A stretch of DNA of 64,000 nucleotides from Rebecca billardiae RCC1528 (lineage: Eukaryota; Haptophyta): positions 992,001 through 1,056,000 of the forward strand of contig OZ251238.1 of the NCBI GenBank assembly GCA_965240325.2, in the 5' to 3' direction. Made by a program: the position numbers and the translations under genes. Below the pieces are notes generated by a model. It was not told where the DNA came from and did not search any database. It was given only the letters and a program-made list of their open reading frames with translations. This document shows positions 10,412-18,714 of the stretch, one piece after another; the stretch's first letter is position 1; each line of letters starts with the position of its first letter.

Positions 10412-11246
10412 TCAGTCGAACATGGGCACCTTCTTGCCGCCGTCGCTGAAGAAGAGCGCGGCGCGGTCGACCGAGAACTGCTCCGCGATCAGCTCGGCGA
10501 GCGACTCCTTGAAGTCGCCCTGGATGTCGATGCAGTCGCCCTGCCCGGCCTTGCCTTTGACGACGGAGGAGCCGCACGAGAACTTCTTGCCGAACGCCTT
10601 CGCGGCGTCCGCCAGCTTCACGCCGTGGTGCTCGAGGCCCGAGACGGAGGTCACGAACTTGCGCTTATTGCGCTGCGAGATTGTAATCACGACTGGCTGC
10701 AGCTGCGACTTTGCCGCCTTCTTCTTGTCGCTCGCGGCGGGCGCGTCCTTGTCGTCGTCGGCGGCTGTCGGCTTCTTCGCCGTGCGCGCCTTGAGCGCGG
10801 CCGCGTCGGGCTCGCCCTCGAAGCGCAGCTTCGTCATCAGCGCGGTAATCTCATCTGCCAGGCCGGGACGCCAGGGGCATGCGCGTGGGCGAGCGCGCGC
10901 GCGCGACGGCCGAGCTCGTCGGGCGGGGGCGCGGCGGCGCACCAGTCGCGGTCACGTCGGGGAAGTGTGTCGCCCAGTTCGCCACCACCTGCTCCTTGCA
11001 CTTGTCGAACGTCGGCTGGAACTCGCAGTACTCAAGAGGGAGCGTGCACACTGCCACAGAGAGCCATCGTCGCACGCGGCGCGTGAGCGACCGCAGGGTG
11101 AGCGTTGCCCGCAGCGCCAGGGCTGTGCGCGGCGCGGCGTCTTGGCGCATACCCGTGCAGTAGATGGGCTTCACGCGCCCAGTGCGCGTCCCCTTCTCCG
11201 CCCCGTCATCTCCTTCCTCCCTCTCGTCGTCGTCTGCGTCCGCCAT
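10412..11246 (-). CDS. DENR: density-regulated protein (DENR/TMA22), translation re-initiation factor
   Basis: DENR pairs with MCT-1 on the 40S ribosome to recycle post-termination subunits and promote re-initiation. Exons on the minus strand: 11246-11153, 11050-10943, 10854-10412, all GT-AG and phase-consistent, giving 214 aa (human 198). The N-terminus is acidic, then KPIYCTG splices to VCTLPLEYCEFQPTFDKC. This matches the family's zinc-binding YCGVCxLPxEYCEY segment. A charged linker follows, then the C-terminal SUI1/eIF1-like domain with ISQRNKRKFVTSVSGLEHHG, FGKKFSCGSSVV and DCIDIQGDF. Its start is 250 bp from the XK-related-like gene on the plus strand, so a shared promoter is likely. 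Identification is strong. Confidence 0.92.
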
Positions 11247-11496
11247 CCTCGCTCCCAGAGTCCCGGACGCAAAAGCACAGCAGTCGCGTGGCGCCGCGCC
11301 GGCAACCCGCCGCCGGCTGGAGCGACCAAGGCGGGCAGTGCACCAGCAAGCCGGTGGCAAGGACGGATCGAGCGGCGCCGCGCGCCTCGCGTGCAACGCG
11401 TGCGCGGCCTCAGCTTGAGGGATGACAGTGCGCGGCCTCAGCGCGGGCACGCACCGTCACGCGCGGGCACGCACCGTCCAGACACGCGGGCGCACG
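11247..11496. promoter_or_regulatory. putative bidirectional promoter (DENR / XK-related-like A)
   Basis: The gap between the two chosen ATGs is 250 bp. An in-frame ATG at 11422 upstream of the plus-strand gene is not favoured, because the paralogue at 53795-55426 aligns from the later Met. No core element is obvious. Confidence 0.3.
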
Positions 11497-13035
11497 ATGC
11501 AGGGTCCGTCGAGGTCCAACGCGGCGAAGCTGCGCATGCTCGCGCTCGCGTACGCACTGTCAGCGGAGTTCGTGAGCACCCTGCCAGTGGGCGAGGGCAC
11601 GCCGCCGCTGCGCTCGGCGTCCGAGCACGTGCGCGCGCGTGCGCTTCTCGCTCTCGGGGACGAGCCACCGACGACGAGCGGCGCCGACGGCGCTGGGTGC
11701 GAGGGCGAAGCGTGCGGGCAGAAGCCAGGCGCGTCCACGTACATCGATGGCACCATCGCCGCACACCACATCGCCACGCGCGCGAATGCGGGAGGCGTGG
11801 CGATGGACGAATCGGCAGTGTCAGACAAGCGACTCGCCACTGCGAGATGCCTCCAGCGGGTGGGGCGGGACGACCAGGCGTTCGTCCTGTCGCCCGACAC
11901 GCCACTGGAGAAAGTCACGTTCGCGACGTCGGTGCTCCTCGCCCTGGCGGGCTTCATGTCCATGGGGTGGCTGGTGATGCGCGCGCCCGCCACGCGCAGC
12001 GCAACCTCGAGCGCCCTCCTGCTGCTTGGTGGCGCGCTGCTCGCGAGCGCCGACGGCGTGACGGACGTGCTGCTCGCGACCGAGTGGCTCCGGTGCGGCC
12101 ACACCGTCTGGGCGGCGATCGCGCTCAGCTGCGTCGGGCTGAACACGCTGGTGGCGCTCCTGGCCGAGGTGCTCAGGAGCTACATCAGCGGCGAGGGCTC
12201 GAGCTGGCGAGAGCGCGCCGGCGCGGCGCTGTCCAGCGTGCTTCAGCTTGGCGTGGTGCATGCGGCGGTGGTGCGCGTGTGGCGTGGCGAGCACATGGAC
12301 GTGAGCAAGGCAGGGCGCGTGCTCGAGCTCAAGCTGTTCGAGGTGGCGCTCGAGGCGGCGCCGCAGGTGTTCCTGCAGGGGTACGTGCTGCTGTGGCTGG
12401 GCGCGGGGCGCGCGTCGGCGCTGTCGTGGGTCTCGCTCGCCGTCTCCGTCGCGGGCATGAGCCTCGTGCTCGGCGATGTGCATGCCGGTATGATGGAGGC
12501 CGCAGGGTATGGCGGCGGGCGCGAGGGTCGGGTGTGTGAGGACGGCGCCAGGCACGTCGCAGCGCGCGCGCTGCCTCCGCTCGGCGTGGTGAGCCGCGCG
12601 CTGCCGATCGCGCTGTTCGGCTGCGCGTTCGGCAACTGGCTGGCGCCGACGCTGCTCGGCGCGTTCGCCGTGCTCGTCGCCCTCGATCGCTTCGCGCAGA
12701 GGTACCTATTGGCGTGGTGGTGTGGGCCGTGGGGCCAGGCCTTGTTCTACTCCTTCTTCCTCCTTGCGGCCACGCCCGTCGTGCAGCTGCACAGCGCCAG
12801 CAGCACCGCGCGAGGCGAGGCGCGCATGGTCGCATGGACCGCGGCGGTAGAGCTCGCCCTCACAGCCAGTGCCCTCGGCCTGCCGTCGCCCTGGCGCGCT
12901 GTGCAGCCGGCGGGCGTGCTGGCGGGCGCCGCGTGCGTGTTCGGCGTTTGCTGGCTGGGCCGGGTGGGCGCAGCTGTCGTGCTGCTGCGCGCCAAGGCGG
13001 AGAACGAGCGCGAGTGGCTGGCGGCGCTGCGCTGA
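11497..13035 (+). CDS. XK-related-like multi-pass membrane protein, copy A
   Basis: A 512 aa intronless protein. I chose the ATG at 11497 (MQGPSRSNAAKLRML) because the paralogue shows an equivalent MRPSRPGAAKLALV start; both look like signal peptides. A low-complexity ectodomain-like region (about residues 30-145) precedes roughly eight hydrophobic segments. The membrane part has a D-G-V-T-D helix (LLASADGVTDVLLATEWLRC) and LFEVALEAAPQVFLQGYVLL. That second segment matches the XK-related family helix with its conserved E-x-x-P-Q, and is followed by SWVSLAVSVAGMSLVLGD. Animal XKR proteins include phospholipid scramblases; function here is not shown. Copy B lies about 41 kb away on the other strand with long stretches of identical DNA, so the pair is a recent duplication or is under gene conversion. 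Confidence 0.68.
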   Translation: MQGPSRSNAAKLRMLALAYALSAEFVSTLPVGEGTPPLRSASEHVRARALLALGDEPPTTSGADGAGCEGEACGQKPGASTYIDGTIAAHHIATRANAGGVAMDESAVSDKRLATARCLQRVGRDDQAFVLSPDTPLEKVTFATSVLLALAGFMSMGWLVMRAPATRSATSSALLLLGGALLASADGVTDVLLATEWLRCGHTVWAAIALSCVGLNTLVALLAEVLRSYISGEGSSWRERAGAALSSVLQLGVVHAAVVRVWRGEHMDVSKAGRVLELKLFEVALEAAPQVFLQGYVLLWLGAGRASALSWVSLAVSVAGMSLVLGDVHAGMMEAAGYGGGREGRVCEDGARHVAARALPPLGVVSRALPIALFGCAFGNWLAPTLLGAFAVLVALDRFAQRYLLAWWCGPWGQALFYSFFLLAATPVVQLHSASSTARGEARMVAWTAAVELALTASALGLPSPWRAVQPAGVLAGAACVFGVCWLGRVGAAVVLLRAKAENEREWLAALR

Positions 13036-13100
13036 CTGCTGCTACGAAGCCTTATACCGATCGGCAGTACTGGTGACAGTTGGGCTGTTGGCGGGCGTCG

Positions 13101-13146
13101 ATCTCGCCTGCCTGAGCTGTGTGCGTCTCTTATTCTTAGTAAACTG
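13101..13146 (+). repeat. 46 bp perfect repeat, copy 1
   Basis: It lies 65 bp after the stop of XK-related-like A. The exact reverse complement occurs at 55822-55867, upstream of XK-related-like B. Relative to gene direction it is downstream of A and upstream of B. This fits an ancestral tandem pair later separated by inversion. Confidence 0.9.
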
Positions 13147-13265
13147 TCACGCCCGGAGTCCCGGACTCAGGTGCGGTCCGGCAAACCCCAGCCGGAGCAG
13201 TCCTGCCACTGGGCTCGCTGCCGCTGCGATCGCAGCTGAACGCGCTTCGGGACCATATCACCGAC

Positions 13266-13736
13266 ATGATGCACCGCGGCGTCGCGCTCGCGCTCTGCAT
13301 TGTGGTGGCGTCGCCTGCGCGGGTGAGCGCCCTGCGCTCACCTTCGGCGCTTCTTGGGAGCCGGCGTTCGTTCCTCGTCACGCTCTCCGGCCTCAGCCTT
13401 GCGTCATCGGCGCGCGCAGAGACGGCGCCCGTTCTGCGCGAGGGTGACGGTGCGCGGTGCGAGAACGGCTCCGGCGCCGCGTGCGAGGCCGCAGCGGACA
13501 GCGAGCTGATCAGGGAGCTGCAGGCGCGCTCAAAGGCGAACCGCGAGAAGAACGAGCGCGACGTGCGCCGACGGTGGGAGCGCAACGCCGGGTACGAGGA
13601 GTATTTCCAGGTTCTGGGCCAGAAGCTGGTCGAGGTGGAGGACGGCAAATACACGCTCGTGCCGGAGGCGGAGTACGCCAAGTTCGTCAAGGAGCAGCGG
13701 GCGGCGAAGGGCGCGGGCGCACCGGCGGGGCAGTGA
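13266..13736 (+). CDS. plastid thylakoid-lumen protein with bipartite/twin-arginine targeting, unknown function
   Basis: A 156 aa intronless ORF. The N-terminus shows successive targeting parts. An ER signal peptide (MMHRGVALALCIVVASPARVSA) is followed by a short basic transit region, then a twin-arginine lumen signal (SRRSFLVTLSGLSLASSARA) ending at an AxA site about residue 51. The mature domain of about 105 aa is mostly charged helix: LIRELQARSKANREKNERDV, then RRRWERNAGYEEYFQVLGQK, and EVEDGKYTLVPEAEYAKFVK. This resembles small lumenal or photosystem-associated proteins, but I cannot name a family. The layered signal is the main evidence for a secondary plastid in this organism. It converges on the TcdA-like gene. 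Confidence 0.75.
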   Translation: MMHRGVALALCIVVASPARVSALRSPSALLGSRRSFLVTLSGLSLASSARAETAPVLREGDGARCENGSGAACEAAADSELIRELQARSKANREKNERDVRRRWERNAGYEEYFQVLGQKLVEVEDGKYTLVPEAEYAKFVKEQRAAKGAGAPAGQ

Positions 13737-13938
13737 CTGGAGTGCTCCGCATCTCGTTGTGACGTCCTCCTCCTTGGCCGGCTTGCATGATCCTGAGATG
13801 GCTCCAGTCGTGCTGAAGTGACGCCTGGTCATGGGATGGTGCCGTGCGCACGCATGTCGGAAGCCAGACTGCTATCACGCTGCATCATGATGATGACGAT
13901 GACAGCTCAGTTCATCAGATGGCCGATGACCATCAGCG

Positions 13939-13975
<37 letters not shown>

Positions 13976-14178
13976 CAATAATAATATATATATACTACGC
14001 ATACTGTACGCGACGACTGACCGGATATAATCATGTTCATTACTCAATAAGGGCGCACGGGACGAGTATAGTCCGGACGACCGACGCCACGGACGAGGCC
14101 TCGCGTCACGCGCCGCCGTCGCACTCTGAGTCTGACTCGTCAGACTCTGATGATTGCCGTGCCACCGATCGTCACGCA
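13737..14178. other. intergenic between convergent genes
   Basis: The 3' flanks of two convergent genes contain an (AT)n microsatellite (see 13942-13974) and AT-rich sequence to about 14040. No gene is seen. Confidence 0.6.
13942..13974. repeat. (AT)n microsatellite
   Basis: About 16 uninterrupted AT units, followed by AATAATAATATATATATA. It lies between two convergent genes in otherwise GC-rich DNA. Confidence 0.95.
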
Positions 14179-15594
14179 TCACCAGCCGCCGCCACCGAGG
14201 AGCGCGCACACGCGCTCGACATACGCGCGCTCCGCCCGCCCGATCACCGGAACGCCGTGGCGCCCGTCGCCGTGCCGCTCGTGCCGCTCGGCGAGATCGA
14301 CGCGCAGCAACACGAGGTTGCTCACCGAGAGCGGCCGCCGCCGGTCGTATCTCGCGAGCGCGAGATTGTGCACGCTCGAGTCGTACGGCTGCCCGCTCAC
14401 GGCGCAGCGCATCTGCCAGCCGGCGACCGCGACGAGCTCGGCGCCCTCGGGCGAGACCGCCGCCGCCGTCTCCTTCGGCGCGACGCCGAAGGCCGCCGCC
14501 TCGCGCTCGACGAGCCCAGCATGGAGCCGAGTCCGGAGCTTCCCGAGAATCCGGGGCGGCGGCTGCGGCGGCAGCGGCTGGCGGGCGAGCTGAGCCAGCG
14601 CGGCGAGGCACACCGCCTGGCCGATGCCCGCGACGGCGGCGGCGTGCATCGCCGCGAGCGCGGGCGGGGCCGAGGACGCCGCGCCCTCGGCGAGCGCCGC
14701 GCCCACGAGGGGCGCGAGCGGCTCCGCGCACATGAGCACGGGCGTGGCGCTCGCTGCTGCCGCGTACGCCGCACGCGTGGCGTCGTCGTCGTCGTCGCCG
14801 TCGTCGTCGCCGTCGTCGTCGCCGGTGCCGTCGCCTGTGCGGAGCGCGGCGTGCGTCGCGTGCACGAGCGCGTCCGTCGCGCAGCCGTCGGCGAGCGTGC
14901 TGTACAGCAGGCGCGTGAGGTCCGTGCGCAGCTCGCACTGCCCCACGCTCAGCGCGGCGACGCCCTCGCGCGCGCACGCGCGCATGAGCGCCGCGCGCCG
15001 CCCTGGCACCCTCTGGCAGTCAATGACGAGTGTGGGTGCGCCGAGCACGCAGCGGCGCATGGCCGCGGCGCCGCCTCGAGCGGCGGGCGCGGGCTCGGCG
15101 GGCTCGACGGCGGCGTCGAGCACCACCTCGATCTGCGCTGCTGGCACCGTCTGCAGCAGGTGCTCGCGAAGCACCTCGGCGCAGGGGCGGCCGAGATCGG
15201 CCATCTCGGCGACGGCGTCGGTGGCGAGCGACGCGCGCGAGACGCGCGCGGCGCTGACGAGGCGCACGCGGGGCACGCCGCCGCGCACGAGCATGTGTGC
15301 GACGTGCGTGCCCACGCCCGAGCCGAGGCCGACGACCACGACGAACGCCTCGCGCAGCCGTGCGTGCGCGCCCTCGCCGTGGAAGGCGCGAGAGCGCGAG
15401 AGCTGCTCGAGCATCAGCCCGCGCGCCTCGGCAGCCATTGTGCCCGGCCAGAGCGGCGGGAGGGGCGAGGCGTCGAGCGGGGGGTCGCTCAGCTCGGGCG
15501 GCGGTGGGTGCCGCCGCCGGCGCGCCCGCCGCGCGAGCGCCGCCAGCCCCGCCAGCCCCGCGAGCAGCGCGAGCCAACGGCGCGAGTCCGCCAT
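14179..15594 (-). CDS. TcdA/ThiF-like (E1-superfamily) membrane-anchored protein, likely catalytically degenerate
   Basis: A 471 aa intronless protein starting at the ATG at 15594. One N-terminal membrane segment (residues about 8-20) is followed by a basic stretch, as in the mitochondrial outer-membrane Tcd1/Tcd2 proteins. These are relatives of tRNA t6A dehydratase TcdA. The Rossmann region reads FVVVVGLGSGVGTHVAHMLV (84-103), with one extra residue in the glycine loop compared with GLGGVGS. The family's nucleotide-contacting D-F-D is SAA (114-116), NRH is ATD (124-126), and the Lys of DVGxPK is Cys (138). Later parts still match (LVIDCQRVPGRRAALMRAC, LSVGQCELRTDLTRLLYSTL). It has an Asp run near residue 270. 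The fold assignment is fairly firm; loss of ATP-dependent activity is inferred. Head-to-head with CPSF160. Confidence 0.78.
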   Translation of the reverse strand: MADSRRWLALLAGLAGLAALARRARRRRHPPPPELSDPPLDASPLPPLWPGTMAAEARGLMLEQLSRSRAFHGEGAHARLREAFVVVVGLGSGVGTHVAHMLVRGGVPRVRLVSAARVSRASLATDAVAEMADLGRPCAEVLREHLLQTVPAAQIEVVLDAAVEPAEPAPAARGGAAAMRRCVLGAPTLVIDCQRVPGRRAALMRACAREGVAALSVGQCELRTDLTRLLYSTLADGCATDALVHATHAALRTGDGTGDDDGDDDGDDDDDATRAAYAAAASATPVLMCAEPLAPLVGAALAEGAASSAPPALAAMHAAAVAGIGQAVCLAALAQLARQPLPPQPPPRILGKLRTRLHAGLVEREAAAFGVAPKETAAAVSPEGAELVAVAGWQMRCAVSGQPYDSSVHNLALARYDRRRPLSVSNLVLLRVDLAERHERHGDGRHGVPVIGRAERAYVERVCALLGGGGW

Positions 15595-15782
15595 CGTGCA
15601 GCCCAGGGCGAGGGCGGGCGCCGTGGCAGGCTGGCAAGCCGGCTCGCTCGGCTGCGCATCGATTGCGCGCCGCGCGGCGCCACGCGAGGCGGCGAGCGTC
15701 GCGCGTCGGCGGCGCGCGCGTCGGCAGTGAGCGCTCGCGCCTCGGCCACGCACAGGCCGCCGCGCGAGCTCCCGCTCGGCCC
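15595..15782. promoter_or_regulatory. putative bidirectional promoter (TcdA-like / CPSF160)
   Basis: A gap of 188 bp between divergent ATGs at 15594 (-) and 15783 (+). It is extremely GC-rich with no TATA box. Its promoter role is inferred from arrangement. Confidence 0.35.
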
Positions 15783-18679
15783 ATGTCGATCTACCGCCCG
15801 CTCCTCGCGCCGTCGGAGGTGTCGCACTGCGCGGCCGGCGTGTTTGTCCGCGCGCGCGGCTCGCTCGGCGGCGTCGGGCACGCGGAGCAGCTCGCGCTCG
15901 CGCGCGCGAACGTGGTGGAGATCTACGGCGTGCAAGACGCGCACGCGCCGTCGCCCAGCCTCCGCCTCCTCGCGCGCGCCGAGCTGCATGGCACGATCGT
16001 GGGTCTGCACACGCTGCCGCGCCGCGCGGGCGCGGCCGCGGCCGCGTGCGACAGCCTGCTCGTGTGCGTGGCGGACGCGAAGGCGTCGGTGCTCGCGTAC
16101 GACCACGACGCGGGCGCCATCGCCACCTCGTGCTACTACGACCTCGAATCGCTGCGCGACACCGCGCTGCCGCTCGCGCCCGCGCCGCCGCCGCTCGCCG
16201 CGGTCGCGGCGCGCTCGCGCTGTGTAGTCCTTCTCGTGTACGGCCACGTCCTCGCCGTGCTGCGGCTGGGCGGCGGCGGCGGCGGCTCGTCGCGCGGCGG
16301 CGCGCTCGGAGCCGCCGGCGCGAGCGCCGCGCGCGCTGCGTCCGCGCGCGCGCGCGCGCGCGCGGCGGCGGGCAGCGCAGCCGCCGGGCCGCCCGGCGGC
16401 GGCGGCGGCGGCGGCGGCGCGGCGGCACCGGCGGCGCCGCCGCCCGCCGTCGGCCGGTGCGACGACTGGTACGCGCTGGACCTGCACGCATACAACGTGC
16501 GGCACGTGCGCGCGCTCGCCTTCCTCCACGGCTACTCCGAGCCCACGCTCGCCGTGCTCCATGAGCCGGTACAGAGCTGGGCGGGCCGCGCGCGCGCGCT
16601 GCACGCTACCTGCCAGGTGACGGCGCTTTCGATCTCGGCGCCGATCTCGATCTCGGCGCCGATCTCGATGGCGGGCGGCGCGGGCGCGGCGCGCGGCGCG
16701 AGCGCCGCCGCGGCGCGCCGCGCCGCCGTGCGCGTGTGGGAGTGGCGCGGGCTACCGCTGGACGCGCACGCGCTCCTGCCAGGACCCCCTCCGCTCGGCG
16801 GTGCTCTGGTTCTGAGCCAGAGCGCTGTGTTGCATGTGGGGCACGCGGGCGCGTTCGGCGTGGCGCTGAACGAGTACGCGCGCGGGCCGGTGGCGGCGGC
16901 GGCGGGGGCGCCGGCGGCGGACGACGCCGAGGAGCCCGCCGCCGCCGACGCCTCGGCGCCCGACGCCGCCGAGCCGCCGCTGCCGCTAGCGGAGCCAACG
17001 GCCTTTGGTGGCGCGGCGGCGGTGCCTCCGGTCGTGGTGGTCGCGCCGGTGGCGGTGCTGGCGGCGGCCGGCGGCGGCGGTGGTGCGGCACGTGGCGCGG
17101 CGGCGTCGCCCGTCGACCGGTACGTCCTCGGCGGGCGCGACGGCGCGCTGTACGAGCTCGTCGTCCGCGGCGACGGGCTCGGTGCGAACGCTATCGGCAT
17201 TCGTTCGCTCGCGCTCGCAGCACCGCTCTCGTGCGCGTGTGCGCTGCGCGCCGTGGCGCGCAGCGCGGCCGCGGCGCGGGAGGGCGCGACGCGGAGCCTG
17301 CTCTTCCTCGGCTCTCGGCACGGCGACTCGATGCTGCTCGGCGCGCAGCTCGAGCCGTGCGCCGACGCGCCGCGCCCCGCGCCGCGCCGCGCCGGCGCGC
17401 GTCCCGACGGCGGCGGCGGCGGCGACCCGCACGCGCGAGGTGACGGTTACGCCGACGGTTACGCCGACGGTTACGCCGGCGGTGACGGCGACGAGAGCGA
17501 CGCGAGCTACGACGCGCACAGCGCGGAGGAGCGCGCGCTGTACGCGCTCACCCCCGCCCCGCCCGGCCGCGCGCGCGCCGCGTGGCGCGCGGCCGCGCTC
17601 AGCCTGCGTTGCCTTGATGCCCTTTCGTGCGCAAGTCCCTTGGTGCACCTGAGCCTGGCCGGCGGGCGGCTGCCGGAGAGCGAGCGGCGGGCGGCGGCGG
17701 CGCTGGGTGCGCCGCGCGGCAGGCCGGCCGAGGCGATCGGCGCGTGCGGCCGCGGCGCGTACGGCGCCCTCGCGGTCGTCCACGCCTCCGTGCGCGCGCG
17801 CGTGCTCGCTTGTGTGCAGCTGGGGTCGACGATCGAAGGCGCGTGGTCGCTGCCACAGCGCGCGGAGCCGCGCGCGCGGCCGAGGCCGGCGCCGAGCAAG
17901 GCGGCGCGGGAGGAGGAGTGCGTCGGCGAGATGATGGAGGTCGACTTCGACCTGATCGAGAACGACGACGACGACGAGCTCGACGGCGGCGCCGGGCCGG
18001 GCGGCGGTGGGTCCAACGGCGCCGCACCACACGCGGCGGCGGCGCGTGGCGTCGGCGCGCGCGGCGTCGACCCTGAGCACCCGAACCCTAACCCTAACCC
18101 TAACCCCGAGCACCACGCGTTCCTCGTGCTGAGCGAGCCCGACGGCACGCGCGTGCTCGCGAGCCGCGCGGCCGAGCCCGGCGCCGACGGCGGCGCCCTG
18201 GACGAAGTCTCCGACGAGTCCGGCCTCGAGCAGTCCGGCCCGACGCTGGCTTGCGGTCCGGTGCTCGGCCGGGCGGCGGTCGTGCAGGCGGCGGCGCGCG
18301 GCGCGTCGCTACTCGTCGGCTCGAGCGTGCGGCACCGCGTGAGCTACGCGGAGCTGCGCGGCGGCGGCCGCCGCGCGCCCGCCTGCCCGCCCGCGGTGAG
18401 CGCGCGCATCTGCGACCCTTTCACACTGGTGCTTCTCGCAGATGGAACCGTGCTCTGTGTCGAAGCGACGGAGGCGGCGGAGGCGGCGGCGGAGGACGAG
18501 GCGGAGGGTGCAGCCGGCGGCTTCGGCGGCGGTGGCGCGGGCGCGGGCGGGGGGATGGCGCTGAGGCGCGTGGGCGCCGCCGAGCCCGCGGCGGGGGGCG
18601 TCACGGCCATCGCCCTGCACGCTGTGAGCGGCGCTGCCGCCGAGCGCTGGCTGGGCACTGGCGCGGGCGCCGGCTCGGC

Positions 18680-18714
<35 letters not shown>

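Noticed and set aside
18083-18108. CCCTAA run as a chromosome end.
   Set aside because: Only about three to four units, in frame within a conserved gene, with genes on both sides.
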